Shown here in pieces: positions 36,718 to 47,432 of a stretch of 64,000 nt of DNA. Below the pieces are notes generated by a model that ran no database searches, was not told where the DNA came from, and saw nothing but the letters and a program-made list of their open reading frames with translations. This DNA is from Maritalea porphyrae (GTDB lineage: Bacteria; Pseudomonadota; Alphaproteobacteria; Rhizobiales; Devosiaceae): positions 434,001-498,000 of the forward strand of contig NZ_JAPWGX010000002.1 in the NCBI RefSeq assembly GCF_027213965.1, written 5' to 3'. The position numbers and the translations under genes are program-made. The stretch's first letter is position 1; every line of letters starts with the position of its first letter.

Positions 36718-37178
36718 CGTGGGTCTGGCAGGCGATTACGCTTGACGATGCGACGCAAAGCAAAACGTGAGCGGATCATGCGGATGCCGGGCACCCGGGT
36801 TAGTTTTTCTTGCAAAAATTTCTCATAAGAGGCGAGATCTGCAGCCACCACACGCATCAAAAAATCTTGACTACCGGTCATTATGAAGCATTCCATCACC
36901 TCTTCGAATGACACCACCTCTTTTTCAAATCGTTGAAGCGCTTCCGCGCCTTGATTTTCCAATTCAACCGACACAAAGATAGATATGGGCAATCCCATTT
37001 TGTCTTGATCAACGGTGGCCGTATACCCGGTGATGACCCCCTCTTCTTCCAGACGCACAATGCGGCGGGCGCAGGGCGTCGGGGACAGACCAATGCGTTC
37101 GGCAAGATCAATCGTTCGAATGCGGCCTTCTTGCTGCAAAATAGCGACTATCTTTCTATCAAGTGCATCGAGCTTCAT
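36714..37178 (-). CDS. Lrp/AsnC-family regulator, probable bkd activator
   Basis: 154 aa from the ATG at 37178 (MKLDALDRKIVAILQQEGR). The N-terminal HTH is IDLAERIGLSPTPCARRIVRLEEEGVI; the C-terminal RAM domain contains VMECFIMTGSQDFLMRVVA. It is divergent from the bkd operon, as BkdR is in Pseudomonas, where this family activates bkd in response to branched-chain amino acids. The gene ends tail to tail on the response regulator gene with a 4-bp overlap. Confidence 0.88.
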   Translation of the reverse strand: MKLDALDRKIVAILQQEGRIRTIDLAERIGLSPTPCARRIVRLEEEGVITGYTATVDQDKMGLPISIFVSVELENQGAEALQRFEKEVVSFEEVMECFIMTGSQDFLMRVVAADLASYEKFLQEKLTRVPGIRMIRSRFALRRIVKRNRLPDPR

Positions 37179-37317
37179 TTTTTGCCTAATATGTATTATG
37201 ATTTTGGTGATTATACTCAAAAATTGACTGTCGCACAGCATACTTTAGTGAAAAACCGCGCTGGAAATGTTCAAAATAGTAAAGATGGCCCGGGGGGAGC
37301 TAGGGTTCAAAAGATAG

Positions 37318-37332
37318 GTCAGCTTAACTGAC
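37318..37332. promoter_or_regulatory. Inverted repeat upstream of bkd, possible Lrp site
   Basis: GTCAG-CTTAA-CTGAC is a perfect 5-bp inverted repeat with a 5-bp AT-rich spacer, 73 bp upstream of the E1 alpha start and inside the lrp/bkd gap. Size and form match Lrp half-sites; assignment is by position. Confidence 0.4.
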
Positions 37333-37338
37333 GTTTAA

Positions 37339-38667
<1,329 letters not shown>

Positions 38668-38676
38668 GGTTAGATC

Positions 38677-39693
38677 ATGGCACGCATGACAATGATTGAA
38701 GCCATCCGCGATGCGATGGACGTGAAAATGGGCCAAGACGAGAAAGTCGTGGTTTTTGGCGAAGACGTGGGCTATTTCGGCGGTGTTTTTCGCTGCACCC
38801 ATGGTTTGCAAAAAAAATACGGTAAGGACCGTTGCTTTGACGCGCCGATCAACGAAAGCGCCATTGTGGGCGCTGGCATTGGCATGGCGACCTATGGCAT
38901 GCGCCCCTGCATTGAAATCCAGTTTGCAGATTATGTGCTGCCCGCATACGACCAAATCGTATCTGAGGCCGCACGCATGCGGCACCGCTCAAACGGCGAG
39001 TTCACTTGCCCCATGGTTATCCGCATGCCTACGGGTGGCGGTATATTTGGCGGACAAACCCACTCGCAAAGTCCAGAGGCGATCTTCACCCATGTCAGTG
39101 GATTGAAAACGGTTATCCCATCCAATCCATATGATGCCAAGGGATTGCTGATAGCTGCGATTGAAGACGACGATCCGGTGATCTTTTTAGAGCCAAAACG
39201 GCTTTACAATGGTCCTTTTGATGGCCACCACGAATTGGCCGTTACCCCTTGGTCAAAACATGAAATGGGCGAAGTACCTGAGGGGCACTACACAGTGCCC
39301 ATTGGCAAAGCCAATGTGGTGGAAAAGGGTTCCGACGTCACAATTCTAGCCTATGGCACTATGGTTTATGTGGCACAAGCCGCAGCCCGTGAGCAAGGCA
39401 TTGACGCCGAAATCATCGATTTGCGCTCTCTTTTGCCGCTGGATTTGGACACCATTGTTAAATCTGTCGAAAAAACCGGCCGCTGCGTTGTGGTGCATGA
39501 GGCAACACTGACTTCAGGCTTTGGCGCTGAGTTGGCCGCTCTTGTGCAACAACACTGTTTTTATTCCCTAGAAGCGCCGGTAAAGCGCGTAGCTGGTTGG
39601 GACACACCCTACCCACACGCACAAGAATGGGATTATTTCCCCGGGCCAAAACGTGTCGGCAAAGCGCTTAAAGCTACATTGGAGGCAAAATAA
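38677..39693 (+). CDS. bkdA2: Branched-chain 2-oxoacid dehydrogenase E1 beta
   Basis: 338 aa. Standard E1 beta motifs are seen: VVFGEDVGYFGGVFRCT, the FDAPINESAIVGAGIGMA run and SEAARMRHRSNGEFTCP. It forms the alpha2beta2 E1 with the upstream product. The gap to E1 alpha is 9 bp, and its stop shares a base with the E2 start (TAATG). Confidence 0.95.
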   Translation: MARMTMIEAIRDAMDVKMGQDEKVVVFGEDVGYFGGVFRCTHGLQKKYGKDRCFDAPINESAIVGAGIGMATYGMRPCIEIQFADYVLPAYDQIVSEAARMRHRSNGEFTCPMVIRMPTGGGIFGGQTHSQSPEAIFTHVSGLKTVIPSNPYDAKGLLIAAIEDDDPVIFLEPKRLYNGPFDGHHELAVTPWSKHEMGEVPEGHYTVPIGKANVVEKGSDVTILAYGTMVYVAQAAAREQGIDAEIIDLRSLLPLDLDTIVKSVEKTGRCVVVHEATLTSGFGAELAALVQQHCFYSLEAPVKRVAGWDTPYPHAQEWDYFPGPKRVGKALKATLEAK

Positions 39694-40958
39694 TGGGTGT
39701 TCATGTCATTAAGTTGCCCGATGTGGGCGAAGGTGTAGCAGAAGCTGAACTGGTAGAATGGAGTGTTGAAGTTGGCGATGTGGTCGCCGAAGACGACATT
39801 ATCGGCGCGGTGATGACCGACAAGGCCACGGTGGAAATTCCCTCGCCTGTGCAAGGTACCATTTCTTGGCTTGGCGCTGAGATTGGGGATACGGTTATTG
39901 TTGGGGCGGACCTGATTAAGATTGAGGTGCTTGGCGAAGGCAATCAACAAGCAGAACCCGCACAAATTGAACCTGCGCCAGACGCAGCACAACCAGCATT
40001 GCCTGAAGTGCCAGCGGCCACCAACCCGATTGTCCCCCCTACAAATACAGCACCGCAAGGTCAGCAATTGGCAGTGTCAGAGGGCGGCAAAGTCTTGGCT
40101 TCCCCTGCAGTGCGAAAACGCGGGGTGTTCCTTAATCTTGACCTCTCTAAGTTCAAGGGAACAGGACCGGACGGCATCATCACCCACGAAGATCTTGATC
40201 GGCACTTGCTGAGCCAGCAGTCCAGTGGTGTCGCCATGACGTCATATGAAAAATCGGTGGATGCTGAGACAACTCAAGTCAAGGTTATCGGCCTGCGACG
40301 TAAAATCGCTGAACAAATGAGCCGGGCGAAATCGCGCATTCCCCACATTACATATGTGGAGGAAATCGATGTGACTGAACTTGAGGGGTTGCGGCAAAAT
40401 CTCAACGCGTCCCGCGAAGAAGGGCAGCCAAAATTGTCTTTGCTGCCGTTTTTGATGCGGGCGATGGTTCTGGCGATCAAGGACCAACCGGGCATTAATG
40501 CCCATTATGATGACGAAAATGGCATCATTCACCAACATAAGAGCATCAATATTGGCATTGCGGCGCAAACCGACAATGGTTTGATGGTTCCTGTTGTGCG
40601 CAATGTGCAAAATCTTGGGCTTTGGAACAGCGCAGACGAAATACTACGATTGGCCGACGCTGCGCGCAACAACACCGCTAAGCGTGAAGAACTATCTGGC
40701 TCAACAATCACCATTACTTCGCTTGGCAAAATGGGTGGCATCGTCACCACGCCTGTCATCAACCATCCAGAGGTCGCCATTATTGGGGTCAATAAAATGG
40801 AGACAAAACCTTTTTGGGACGGGGAAAAATTTGTGCCCCGCCAGATGATGAACCTGTCCTCAAGCTTTGACCATCGTGTTGTTGATGGCTGGGATGCTGC
40901 GGTTTTTATTCAGCGCATTAAATCACTCTTAGAAAAACCACTGTTGATCTTCTCTTAG
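39693..40958 (+). CDS. bkdB: Branched-chain 2-oxoacid dehydrogenase E2 (dihydrolipoyl acyltransferase)
   Basis: 421 aa. A lipoyl domain (1-78) has Lys44 in MTDKATVEIPSP. An Ala/Pro-rich linker, a peripheral-subunit-binding domain at about 128-170 (ASPAVRKRGVFLNLDLSKF) and a catalytic domain ending in SFDHRVVDGWDA with His394 and Asp398 follow. A single lipoyl domain is normal for BkdB. A terminator follows; no lipoamide dehydrogenase gene is present, so E3 must come from elsewhere. Confidence 0.95.
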   Translation: MGVHVIKLPDVGEGVAEAELVEWSVEVGDVVAEDDIIGAVMTDKATVEIPSPVQGTISWLGAEIGDTVIVGADLIKIEVLGEGNQQAEPAQIEPAPDAAQPALPEVPAATNPIVPPTNTAPQGQQLAVSEGGKVLASPAVRKRGVFLNLDLSKFKGTGPDGIITHEDLDRHLLSQQSSGVAMTSYEKSVDAETTQVKVIGLRRKIAEQMSRAKSRIPHITYVEEIDVTELEGLRQNLNASREEGQPKLSLLPFLMRAMVLAIKDQPGINAHYDDENGIIHQHKSINIGIAAQTDNGLMVPVVRNVQNLGLWNSADEILRLADAARNNTAKREELSGSTITITSLGKMGGIVTTPVINHPEVAIIGVNKMETKPFWDGEKFVPRQMMNLSSSFDHRVVDGWDAAVFIQRIKSLLEKPLLIFS

Positions 40959-40993
40959 TCGAGAAAAACGTGAAGTAAACTTGCATAAATACT

Positions 40994-41017
40994 GGGGCCA
41001 TTTGGCCCCTTTATTTT
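40994..41017 (+). terminator. Terminator of the bkd operon
   Basis: GGGGCC-ATTT-GGCCCC is a perfect 6-bp GC stem with a tetraloop, followed by TTTATTTT, 35 bp after the E2 stop. Confidence 0.85.
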
Positions 41018-41075
41018 GTCGTAAACACTTTATTACCCATATTCAGGCCATTCTCTGCCAAGGTGGAGATATTTG

Positions 41076-42512
41076 ATGACTATTGGTCTTGCGCAAGCGC
41101 GCGATGAAATCGAAAATGTTGGCAGTGTGAACCTGGGTGAACTTGGACAACGCGCATCTAAGTTAGGCGTTGAAATTGCTGACGTAAATGGCATTGTGGC
41201 CGATCTGAGTGAGATCGGACAAGCGCAGGCAAAATACATTCAATCAGCGGTCAGCGCGTCCCAACAAATGGATCGTGCGAATCAAAGATTGTCTGCCTCG
41301 ATGGGCGAAACAAAGCAGTCTGCTGATCGCGCGCGGGATGTCTTGAGCTATAGCGCTGAAAAAGTAGCAGCCACAGTTGAGGGCAGCGCAAAAAAAATGC
41401 GGGTCCTCAGCGAAAACGCCATTGAATTTCGGGATACGCTGAGTTCGGTCGATGTGACCGCCAAAAAAGTCCAATCCGCCTCCGTCTCAATTTCCCAGAT
41501 CGCACGGGAAACCCAATTACTCTCACTCAACGCAAGCGTTGAGGCAGCCAGAGCTGGGGAAAGCGGCAAGGGTTTTGCGATTATTGCCACAGCGGTAAAA
41601 ACCTTGGCCGATGAAATCCAGGGCTTTGCTAATCAGAATGCGCGGAACCTTGAAAAGCTGATGGAGATCTTGCACGGATTGCAGGGCCGCAGCGCAGAAA
41701 ATGTTGAATTGGCAACCGCTGCTATAAAAGAAGCAGGCGAGGCTGCGCGCACCGGCGAGCAGTTGAACGAGTTGGTTAGTTCAGTAAGCGTCATGGTCAA
41801 AGACATTCAAGGTATGACCGAGCCAGTTGCTGAGAACCTACAAGCGGCAAAATCCATAAGCGAAGAACTTAGAAGCTTGGATGGCACTCTGCAAAAAAGC
41901 AATGAACGACTAAGCGTTGCCGGTCGCCGCTCAAACACCATTTTGGGAATTGGCGAAGACTTGATGGAGTTCATCGTCAATAGTGGCGTTGAGACCGAAG
42001 ACAGCAAGTTTATTGACGCCGCCCAGCAAGTTGCAGCAAAAATTTCTAGCATATTTGAAAATGCAATAGAGCGACGCGAAGTCAGCCAGTCGGATCTGTT
42101 TGATCAGAACTACCGCCCAATAGCTGGCACTGATCCACAGCAATTAACCACCCGATATCTTGATTTGACAGATGCGCGCTTGCTCGGGTTGCAAGACAGC
42201 GTTCTTAAGCTCGACCCAAGGGTGGCGTTTTGTGCGGCGGTTGATACAAATGGGTACTTACCCACCCACAATTCAATCTATTCAAAACCCCAAAGTAACG
42301 ATCCGGTGTGGAACGCTGCAAACTGTCGCAACCGTCGCATCTTCGATGATCGAACTGGGCTTTCTGCGGGGCAAAGCACAAAGCCTTTCCTATTGCAAAC
42401 CTATCGACGCGATATGGGCGGAGGCAAATTCGCGCTCATGAAGGACGTTTCAGCTCCAATTTACGTCGGTGGACGCCACTGGGGCGGCTTGCGCATCGGG
42501 TACAAAGTCTAG
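41076..42512 (+). CDS. Soluble methyl-accepting chemotaxis protein
   Basis: 478 aa with no hydrophobic segment long enough to cross a membrane. The N-terminal half is coiled coil; the signalling tip is SLNASVEAARAGESGKGFAI, at about residues 150-170. A C-terminal domain of about 130 residues ends MKDVSAPIYVGGRHWGGLRI, a conserved tail of many cytosolic chemoreceptors. The receptor therefore has its signalling part first and its sensor last. Its ATG follows GGTGGAG. It stands alone between the bkd terminator and the BMP-type importer; a link to purine or amino acid sensing is only suggested by position. Confidence 0.87.
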   Translation: MTIGLAQARDEIENVGSVNLGELGQRASKLGVEIADVNGIVADLSEIGQAQAKYIQSAVSASQQMDRANQRLSASMGETKQSADRARDVLSYSAEKVAATVEGSAKKMRVLSENAIEFRDTLSSVDVTAKKVQSASVSISQIARETQLLSLNASVEAARAGESGKGFAIIATAVKTLADEIQGFANQNARNLEKLMEILHGLQGRSAENVELATAAIKEAGEAARTGEQLNELVSSVSVMVKDIQGMTEPVAENLQAAKSISEELRSLDGTLQKSNERLSVAGRRSNTILGIGEDLMEFIVNSGVETEDSKFIDAAQQVAAKISSIFENAIERREVSQSDLFDQNYRPIAGTDPQQLTTRYLDLTDARLLGLQDSVLKLDPRVAFCAAVDTNGYLPTHNSIYSKPQSNDPVWNAANCRNRRIFDDRTGLSAGQSTKPFLLQTYRRDMGGGKFALMKDVSAPIYVGGRHWGGLRIGYKV

Positions 42513-42515
42513 CAC

Positions 42516-42550
42516 ATCAATTTTTTTGACTTTTTGATAAAAAAATTGAT
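42516..42550. other. AT-rich perfect inverted repeat after the chemoreceptor gene
   Basis: ATCAATTTTTTT (42516-42527) and AAAAAAATTGAT (42539-42550) are perfect 12-bp arms with an 11-bp spacer, beginning 4 bp after the stop. It may act as a terminator, although the stem is almost all A-T, or as a regulatory site for the importer operon 88 bp downstream. Confidence 0.5.
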
Positions 42551-42637
42551 TTCTGGGTCAAACTCCGCTTGCCTCTTTAAATCATTGTCGACATACTTTA
42601 CTCGAAATATTCACACGAATATGACGGGGGCGAGGCA

Positions 42638-44161
42638 TTGGATCAGGGGGAGGTCCTTCTAAAACTAGAAGGCATTTCAAAATATTACGGATCGTTCAAA
42701 GCAAACGATCAGATTTCGCTGGAGATTTTGCCCGGCGAAATTCATGCGCTCTTGGGTGAAAATGGAGCGGGCAAATCTACGCTTGTCAAAATGCTCTATG
42801 GCAGCTTGCAACCTGATGAAGGTCGGATCATCTGGGAGGGCCAAGAGGTACATGTTCCTAATCCAGCGGCAGCACGCGACTTGGGTGTTGGCATGGTGTT
42901 TCAGCACTTCTCACTCTTTGACGCGCTTACCGTGGCGGAGAATGTCGCGCTTGCCCTGCCACCGGGCAAATCTCTAAAACAAGTGGCCAAAGAACTCGAA
43001 GAGATCTCAACCTCCTACGGGCTTCCCCTTAAAGCCAACGCCCGCATTCACGATCTTTCAGTTGGTGAACGGCAACGCGTTGAAATTGTGCGGTGTTTAC
43101 TGCAGCACCCAAAACTCATCATTATGGATGAACCCACATCGGTTTTGACCCCGCAAGAAGCTGAGGACTTATTTAAAGTGCTGCGCCGTCTTTCGGACGA
43201 GGGCAAAGCCATTCTTTACATTTCGCACAAGTTGGCTGAAGTGCAGGCGCTGTGCCAAGAAGCAACAATTTTGCGTCACGGCAAGGTGGTGGGAGAATGC
43301 GTGCCAGGGGATGAAACCCCGATCAGTTTGGCCAAAATGATGGTTGGCTCAGATATTCATGAGATTTCGCCCCGCGATGTTGCGGTGGCCCATGGCGATG
43401 TGATGCTACAGGTCAAATCCTTATCGCTCTCGGGATTAAGCGGGTTCGACACTGCCCTAAAAGACATTAGTTTCATGTTACATGCTGGTGAAATATCTGG
43501 TATTGCCGGGATTGCAGGCAATGGTCAAAATGAACTTTTTGACGCGGTTTCTGGCGAACGGGTAAGCGAAGAAGAATGCATACTGATTAAGGGCGAGCCT
43601 GTTGGAAATATGGGCATTCAGAAACGGCGCAAATTGGGCGCCATGTTTATTTCGGAAGAACGTTTGGGCCATGCCGCTGTGCCTGAGTTTGCATTGAGTG
43701 AAAACGTCATCCTTACCCGGCACGGGCTGGACAAAAGCTTGAACAAAGGTCCATTTGTCTCGCGTCGAGCCGCCAAAAAAGTCAAAGACGACATTGTTGC
43801 AAAGTTTGACGTGCGCAAAGGGTCTTCAGATCCCACGGCACAATCCTTGTCGGGCGGCAATCTGCAAAAATTTGTGCTCGGTCGAGAAGTAATGGGTGAT
43901 GCTGAAATTATTGTGGTCAACCAACCCACCTGGGGTGTTGATGCGGGGTCCGCAGCGCATATTCGTCAGTGGCTGGTTGACTTAGCCGCAAAGGGCGCGG
44001 CGGTTCTGGTGATTTCGCAGGACTTGGATGAATTGTTTGAGGTGGCGGATGCAATTGCTACGCTAAACGAGGGTCGGCTATCGCCATTTGTGCCGACGCG
44101 CTCGACTGACCGACATAAGATCGGCTTACAAATGACAAGTGGAACCCTTGAGCAGGCCTAA
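42638..44161 (+). CDS. BMP-type ABC importer ATP-binding protein (two fused NBDs)
   Basis: 507 aa. The first NBD is intact: GENGAGKST, LSVGERQRVEIVRCL, IIMDEPTSVL. The second is degenerate at Walker A (GIAGNGQNELF) but keeps LSGGNLQKFVLGREV, as usual for purine nucleoside and sugar importers of this class. The start is TTG at 42638 just after GGGGGCGAGG; no ATG is available nearby in frame. First gene of an operon with two permeases and a BMP binding protein. The adenine deaminase downstream suggests purines or purine nucleosides as substrate. Confidence 0.88.
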   Translation: MDQGEVLLKLEGISKYYGSFKANDQISLEILPGEIHALLGENGAGKSTLVKMLYGSLQPDEGRIIWEGQEVHVPNPAAARDLGVGMVFQHFSLFDALTVAENVALALPPGKSLKQVAKELEEISTSYGLPLKANARIHDLSVGERQRVEIVRCLLQHPKLIIMDEPTSVLTPQEAEDLFKVLRRLSDEGKAILYISHKLAEVQALCQEATILRHGKVVGECVPGDETPISLAKMMVGSDIHEISPRDVAVAHGDVMLQVKSLSLSGLSGFDTALKDISFMLHAGEISGIAGIAGNGQNELFDAVSGERVSEEECILIKGEPVGNMGIQKRRKLGAMFISEERLGHAAVPEFALSENVILTRHGLDKSLNKGPFVSRRAAKKVKDDIVAKFDVRKGSSDPTAQSLSGGNLQKFVLGREVMGDAEIIVVNQPTWGVDAGSAAHIRQWLVDLAAKGAAVLVISQDLDELFEVADAIATLNEGRLSPFVPTRSTDRHKIGLQMTSGTLEQA

Positions 44162-44204
44162 AACAGGTCGATTAAGGATCACTTTGGGGGGAAGGTAGAG
44201 TAAA

Positions 44205-45293
44205 TTGAGGTTGGAACTAACAAAGCGCAGCACGCCATCTAGTTTGATGACTTACCTGTCGCCGATCATCGGGCTAGCGTTGGCATTAATTGCGGGTGCG
44301 ATCATGTTTTCCTTCTTGGGAAAACCACCGCTTGGCGCGCTTTATGCCTATTTTATTGAACCTGTCAGCGAAATGTGGAGTGTGCATGAGCTGCTGATTA
44401 AAGCCGCGCCCCTTATTCTGATGGGCGCAGGACTTTGCGTTTGCTATCAGTCAAATAACTGGAACATTGGGGCTGAGGGACAAATGATCATGGGGGGCAT
44501 GGCCGGATCGATTTTGCCCGTCCTGTTCCCCCAGATAGCAGGACCATTTGTGTTACCTGCTATGTTGATCATGGGTGTTATCGGCGGCATGGCCTATGCT
44601 GGCATCCCTGCCCTTTTGAAAACCAAGTTCAAAACAAATGAAATCCTAACAAGCCTTATGCTGGTCTATATCGCGCAATTGATTTTGGATTGGACAGTGC
44701 GCGGGCCTTGGCGCAACCCACATGGGTTGAACTTTCCTGAAACCCGCCAGTTCGACGCCTTTGCGCGTCTCCCCGAAATGATCCCGGCGGATGGACGGGC
44801 GAATTTTGGGTTTGTCATTGCCGTCGTGGTTGCCTTGTTGATTTGGGTTTTAATGGCAAAAACCATGAAGGGTTTCCAGGTCAAGGTCATTGGTGCAAGC
44901 CCACGGGCCGCAAAGTTTGCGGGCTTTGACGCCAAGAACATGGTGTTTTTCGCTTTTCTTTTGGCGGGGGCCACGGCCGGATTGGCCGGCATTGTTGAAG
45001 TTGCGGGGGCATCTGGGCAATTGCGCACCACCATTTCCCCAGGATATGGCTTTACCGCCATCATTGTAGCCTTTTTGGGCCGGCTAAACCCCATCGGGGC
45101 CATTGTTGCTGGACTGGTTTTAGCGCTCACATTTCTTGGTGGCGAAGCCGCACAAATCTCTTTGGGCGTATCTGACAAAGTGGCACGAGTGTTCCAAGGG
45201 TTGATCCTTTTCTTTGTGTTGGCCTGTGACACCTTAATCCTTTATCGCATCCGTTTTGTTGCTTCAAAGATCATTCCAAAAGGAGCCGCATAA
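44205..45293 (+). CDS. BMP-type ABC importer permease 1
   Basis: 362 aa with about nine hydrophobic segments. NNWNIGAEGQMIMGGMAGS and GASPRAAKFAGFDAKN are signatures of the nucleoside-importer permease family. It begins at TTG (44205) after AAGGTAGAG; the first ATG is 42 bp further in (44247). Its stop overlaps the second permease start (TAATG). Confidence 0.88.
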   Translation: MRLELTKRSTPSSLMTYLSPIIGLALALIAGAIMFSFLGKPPLGALYAYFIEPVSEMWSVHELLIKAAPLILMGAGLCVCYQSNNWNIGAEGQMIMGGMAGSILPVLFPQIAGPFVLPAMLIMGVIGGMAYAGIPALLKTKFKTNEILTSLMLVYIAQLILDWTVRGPWRNPHGLNFPETRQFDAFARLPEMIPADGRANFGFVIAVVVALLIWVLMAKTMKGFQVKVIGASPRAAKFAGFDAKNMVFFAFLLAGATAGLAGIVEVAGASGQLRTTISPGYGFTAIIVAFLGRLNPIGAIVAGLVLALTFLGGEAAQISLGVSDKVARVFQGLILFFVLACDTLILYRIRFVASKIIPKGAA

Positions 45294-46213
45294 TGGGTAT
45301 GACCGAAGCCATTTTGCTGACCATTGCGACAGCGGCGACACCATTGCTTATCGCCGCGCTCGGCGAGTTGGTTGTTGAGCGCTCGGGGGTTTTGAACCTT
45401 GGGGTAGAAGGTATGATGATCATGGGCGCGGTGGGTGGTTTTGCCGCCGCTAGCCTTACGGGCAACCCGTGGATTGGCATATTGATCGCCATTTTGTTTG
45501 GGGCGATCACTTCGCTGGCGTTTGCATTTTTAACTCTTTCCTTGGCCGCAAACCAAGTTGCAACGGGATTAGCACTGACTATTCTGGGACTTGGATTGTC
45601 CGGCCTCATCGGAGAGCCTTTCGTTGGGCAAGCGGGAATTAAGCTTTCAAACATCTCCATTCCAGTGCTCACAGATTTGCCACTGGTCGGTCCTTTGCTG
45701 TTTGGGCAAGATCCGATTTTTTACATGTCGATTGCCTTGGTGATCGGGGTTGCTTGGTTCTTGTTCAGAACCCGCTTTGGACTTACTCTACGCTCCATTG
45801 GCGACAACCACATTTCTGCCCATGCGCTTGGAATTCCGGTTCTGCGTTATCGTTATTTTGCCGTGATGTTTGGGGGCGCATGCGCCGGCCTTGCGGGCGG
45901 TCACTTGTCGCTGGTCTATACCCCGCAGTGGGTTGAAAACATGAGTGCGGGTCGTGGCTGGATTGCATTGGCTCTGGTGGTTTTTGCATCATGGCGACCT
46001 GCACGGGTTTTGGCCGGTGCCTATTTGTTTGGCGCGGTTTCCATCGGGCAATTGCACGCCCAAGCGCTTGGCGTTGGCGTGCCTTCGCAATTGCTCACTG
46101 CTTTGCCTTATATCGCAACCATTGTTGTGCTGGTCTTAATCTCACAAAATGTGCGCACAACCTTGATCAACACACCCGCCATGTTGGGACGGGCGTTTGT
46201 ACCTGAACGATAG
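45293..46213 (+). CDS. BMP-type ABC importer permease 2
   Basis: 306 aa. ERSGVLNLGVEGMMIMGAVGGF and LRSIGDNHISAHALGIPVLRYR define the second permease of BMP-type importers. About eight hydrophobic segments are seen. It forms a heterodimeric channel with the preceding product. The binding-protein gene follows after 39 bp with AGGAGG. Confidence 0.9.
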   Translation: MGMTEAILLTIATAATPLLIAALGELVVERSGVLNLGVEGMMIMGAVGGFAAASLTGNPWIGILIAILFGAITSLAFAFLTLSLAANQVATGLALTILGLGLSGLIGEPFVGQAGIKLSNISIPVLTDLPLVGPLLFGQDPIFYMSIALVIGVAWFLFRTRFGLTLRSIGDNHISAHALGIPVLRYRYFAVMFGGACAGLAGGHLSLVYTPQWVENMSAGRGWIALALVVFASWRPARVLAGAYLFGAVSIGQLHAQALGVGVPSQLLTALPYIATIVVLVLISQNVRTTLINTPAMLGRAFVPER

Positions 46214-46252
46214 AATCACATAGAAACAAACAGAATTTAACAGGAGGAAGTC

Positions 46253-47326
46253 ATGAGAAAACTACTGATCGGGATTGCAGGGATTGCTGCAATGACCCTT
46301 GGTATGGCCTCCGCTGCAGTTGCTGCCGACAAAACAAAGGTTTGCTTTGTTTATGTAGGATCAAAAACTGACGGTGGCTGGACACAGGCACACGACATTG
46401 GCCGCATGGAATTGCAAGCGCATTTCGGCGACAAGGTTGAAACAGCCTTTATTGAAAACGTTGCAGAAGGCCCACAAGCCACAGCGGTTATTGAACGTTT
46501 TGCACGTGCAAAATGTGATCTGATCTTTACAACAAGCTTTGGGTTTATGGATCCAACGTTGGAAGTTGCTGCTAAATTCCCTGACGTGAAATTTGAACAC
46601 GCAACGGGCTACAAAAGCGCTGACAACGTAACGAGCTACAACTCACGCTTTTATGAAGGCCGTTATATCCAAGGTCAAATTGCAGCCAAAGTTTCCGAAA
46701 AAGGTGTTGCAGGCTATATCGCGTCATTCCCAATTCCAGAAGTTGTGCAAGGCATCAATGCCTTTACATTGGGAGCTCAAAGCGTAAACCCTGATTTCAA
46801 ACTGAAAGTTGTTTGGGTCAACACATGGTTTGATGCGGGTAAAGAAGCTGATGCGGCAAAAGCATTGATCGACCAAGGCGTCGACATTCTAACCCAGCAC
46901 ACGGATTCAACCGGTCCTATGCAAGTGGCTGCAGAGCACGGCGTGAAAGCCTTTGGTCAGGCTTCCGACATGATTGCTGCAGGTCCAGAGACACAGCTAA
47001 CTGCCATCATTGACACTTGGGGTGCTTACTACATCAAGCGCACACAAGCTGTGATGGACGGCACTTGGGCAACCCAATCAACTTGGGATGGCTTGGTTGA
47101 TGGCATCTTGCAAATGGCGCCTTACACCAACATGCCTGACGATGTGAAATCAATGGCAGCGGCAACTGAAGCTGCGATCATTTCGGGTGAATTGCACCCC
47201 TTCACTGGCCCAGTTACGAAGCAAGATGGTTCAGCTTGGTTGACCGACGGCGAAGTTGCTGAAGATGGCGTATTGCTTGGTTTGAACTTCTATGTTGCAG
47301 GCGTAGATGATCAATTGCCACAATAG
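46253..47326 (+). CDS. BMP-family periplasmic binding protein
   Basis: 357 aa. The signal peptide (RKLLIGIAGIAAMTLGMASA, cleaved after VAA) lacks a lipobox, so the protein is free in the periplasm. FVYVGSKTDGGWTQAHDIGR and PIPEVVQGINAFTLGAQSVNP are typical BMP/Bmp-PnrA motifs. The family binds purine nucleosides and related compounds; with adenine deaminase next door, a purine ligand is likely. CAGGAGGAAGTC precedes the ATG, a much stronger ribosome site than for the other transporter genes. Confidence 0.9.
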   Translation: MRKLLIGIAGIAAMTLGMASAAVAADKTKVCFVYVGSKTDGGWTQAHDIGRMELQAHFGDKVETAFIENVAEGPQATAVIERFARAKCDLIFTTSFGFMDPTLEVAAKFPDVKFEHATGYKSADNVTSYNSRFYEGRYIQGQIAAKVSEKGVAGYIASFPIPEVVQGINAFTLGAQSVNPDFKLKVVWVNTWFDAGKEADAAKALIDQGVDILTQHTDSTGPMQVAAEHGVKAFGQASDMIAAGPETQLTAIIDTWGAYYIKRTQAVMDGTWATQSTWDGLVDGILQMAPYTNMPDDVKSMAAATEAAIISGELHPFTGPVTKQDGSAWLTDGEVAEDGVLLGLNFYVAGVDDQLPQ

Positions 47327-47348
47327 GTACTGACGCATATTGAGTTTA

Positions 47349-47374
47349 AGGGCGGTCATTTGATCGCCCTTTTT
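47349..47374 (+). terminator. Terminator after the BMP importer operon
   Basis: AGGGCG and CGCCCT arms, extendable inward, are followed by a TTTTT run, 22 bp after the BMP stop. Adenine deaminase downstream therefore needs read-through or its own promoter. Confidence 0.8.
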
Positions 47375-47432
47375 CTTTGAGCATTTGGTAAAACAGTGGC
47401 ATTGAAATCCGAACAGCATTATATTTTTGCCC

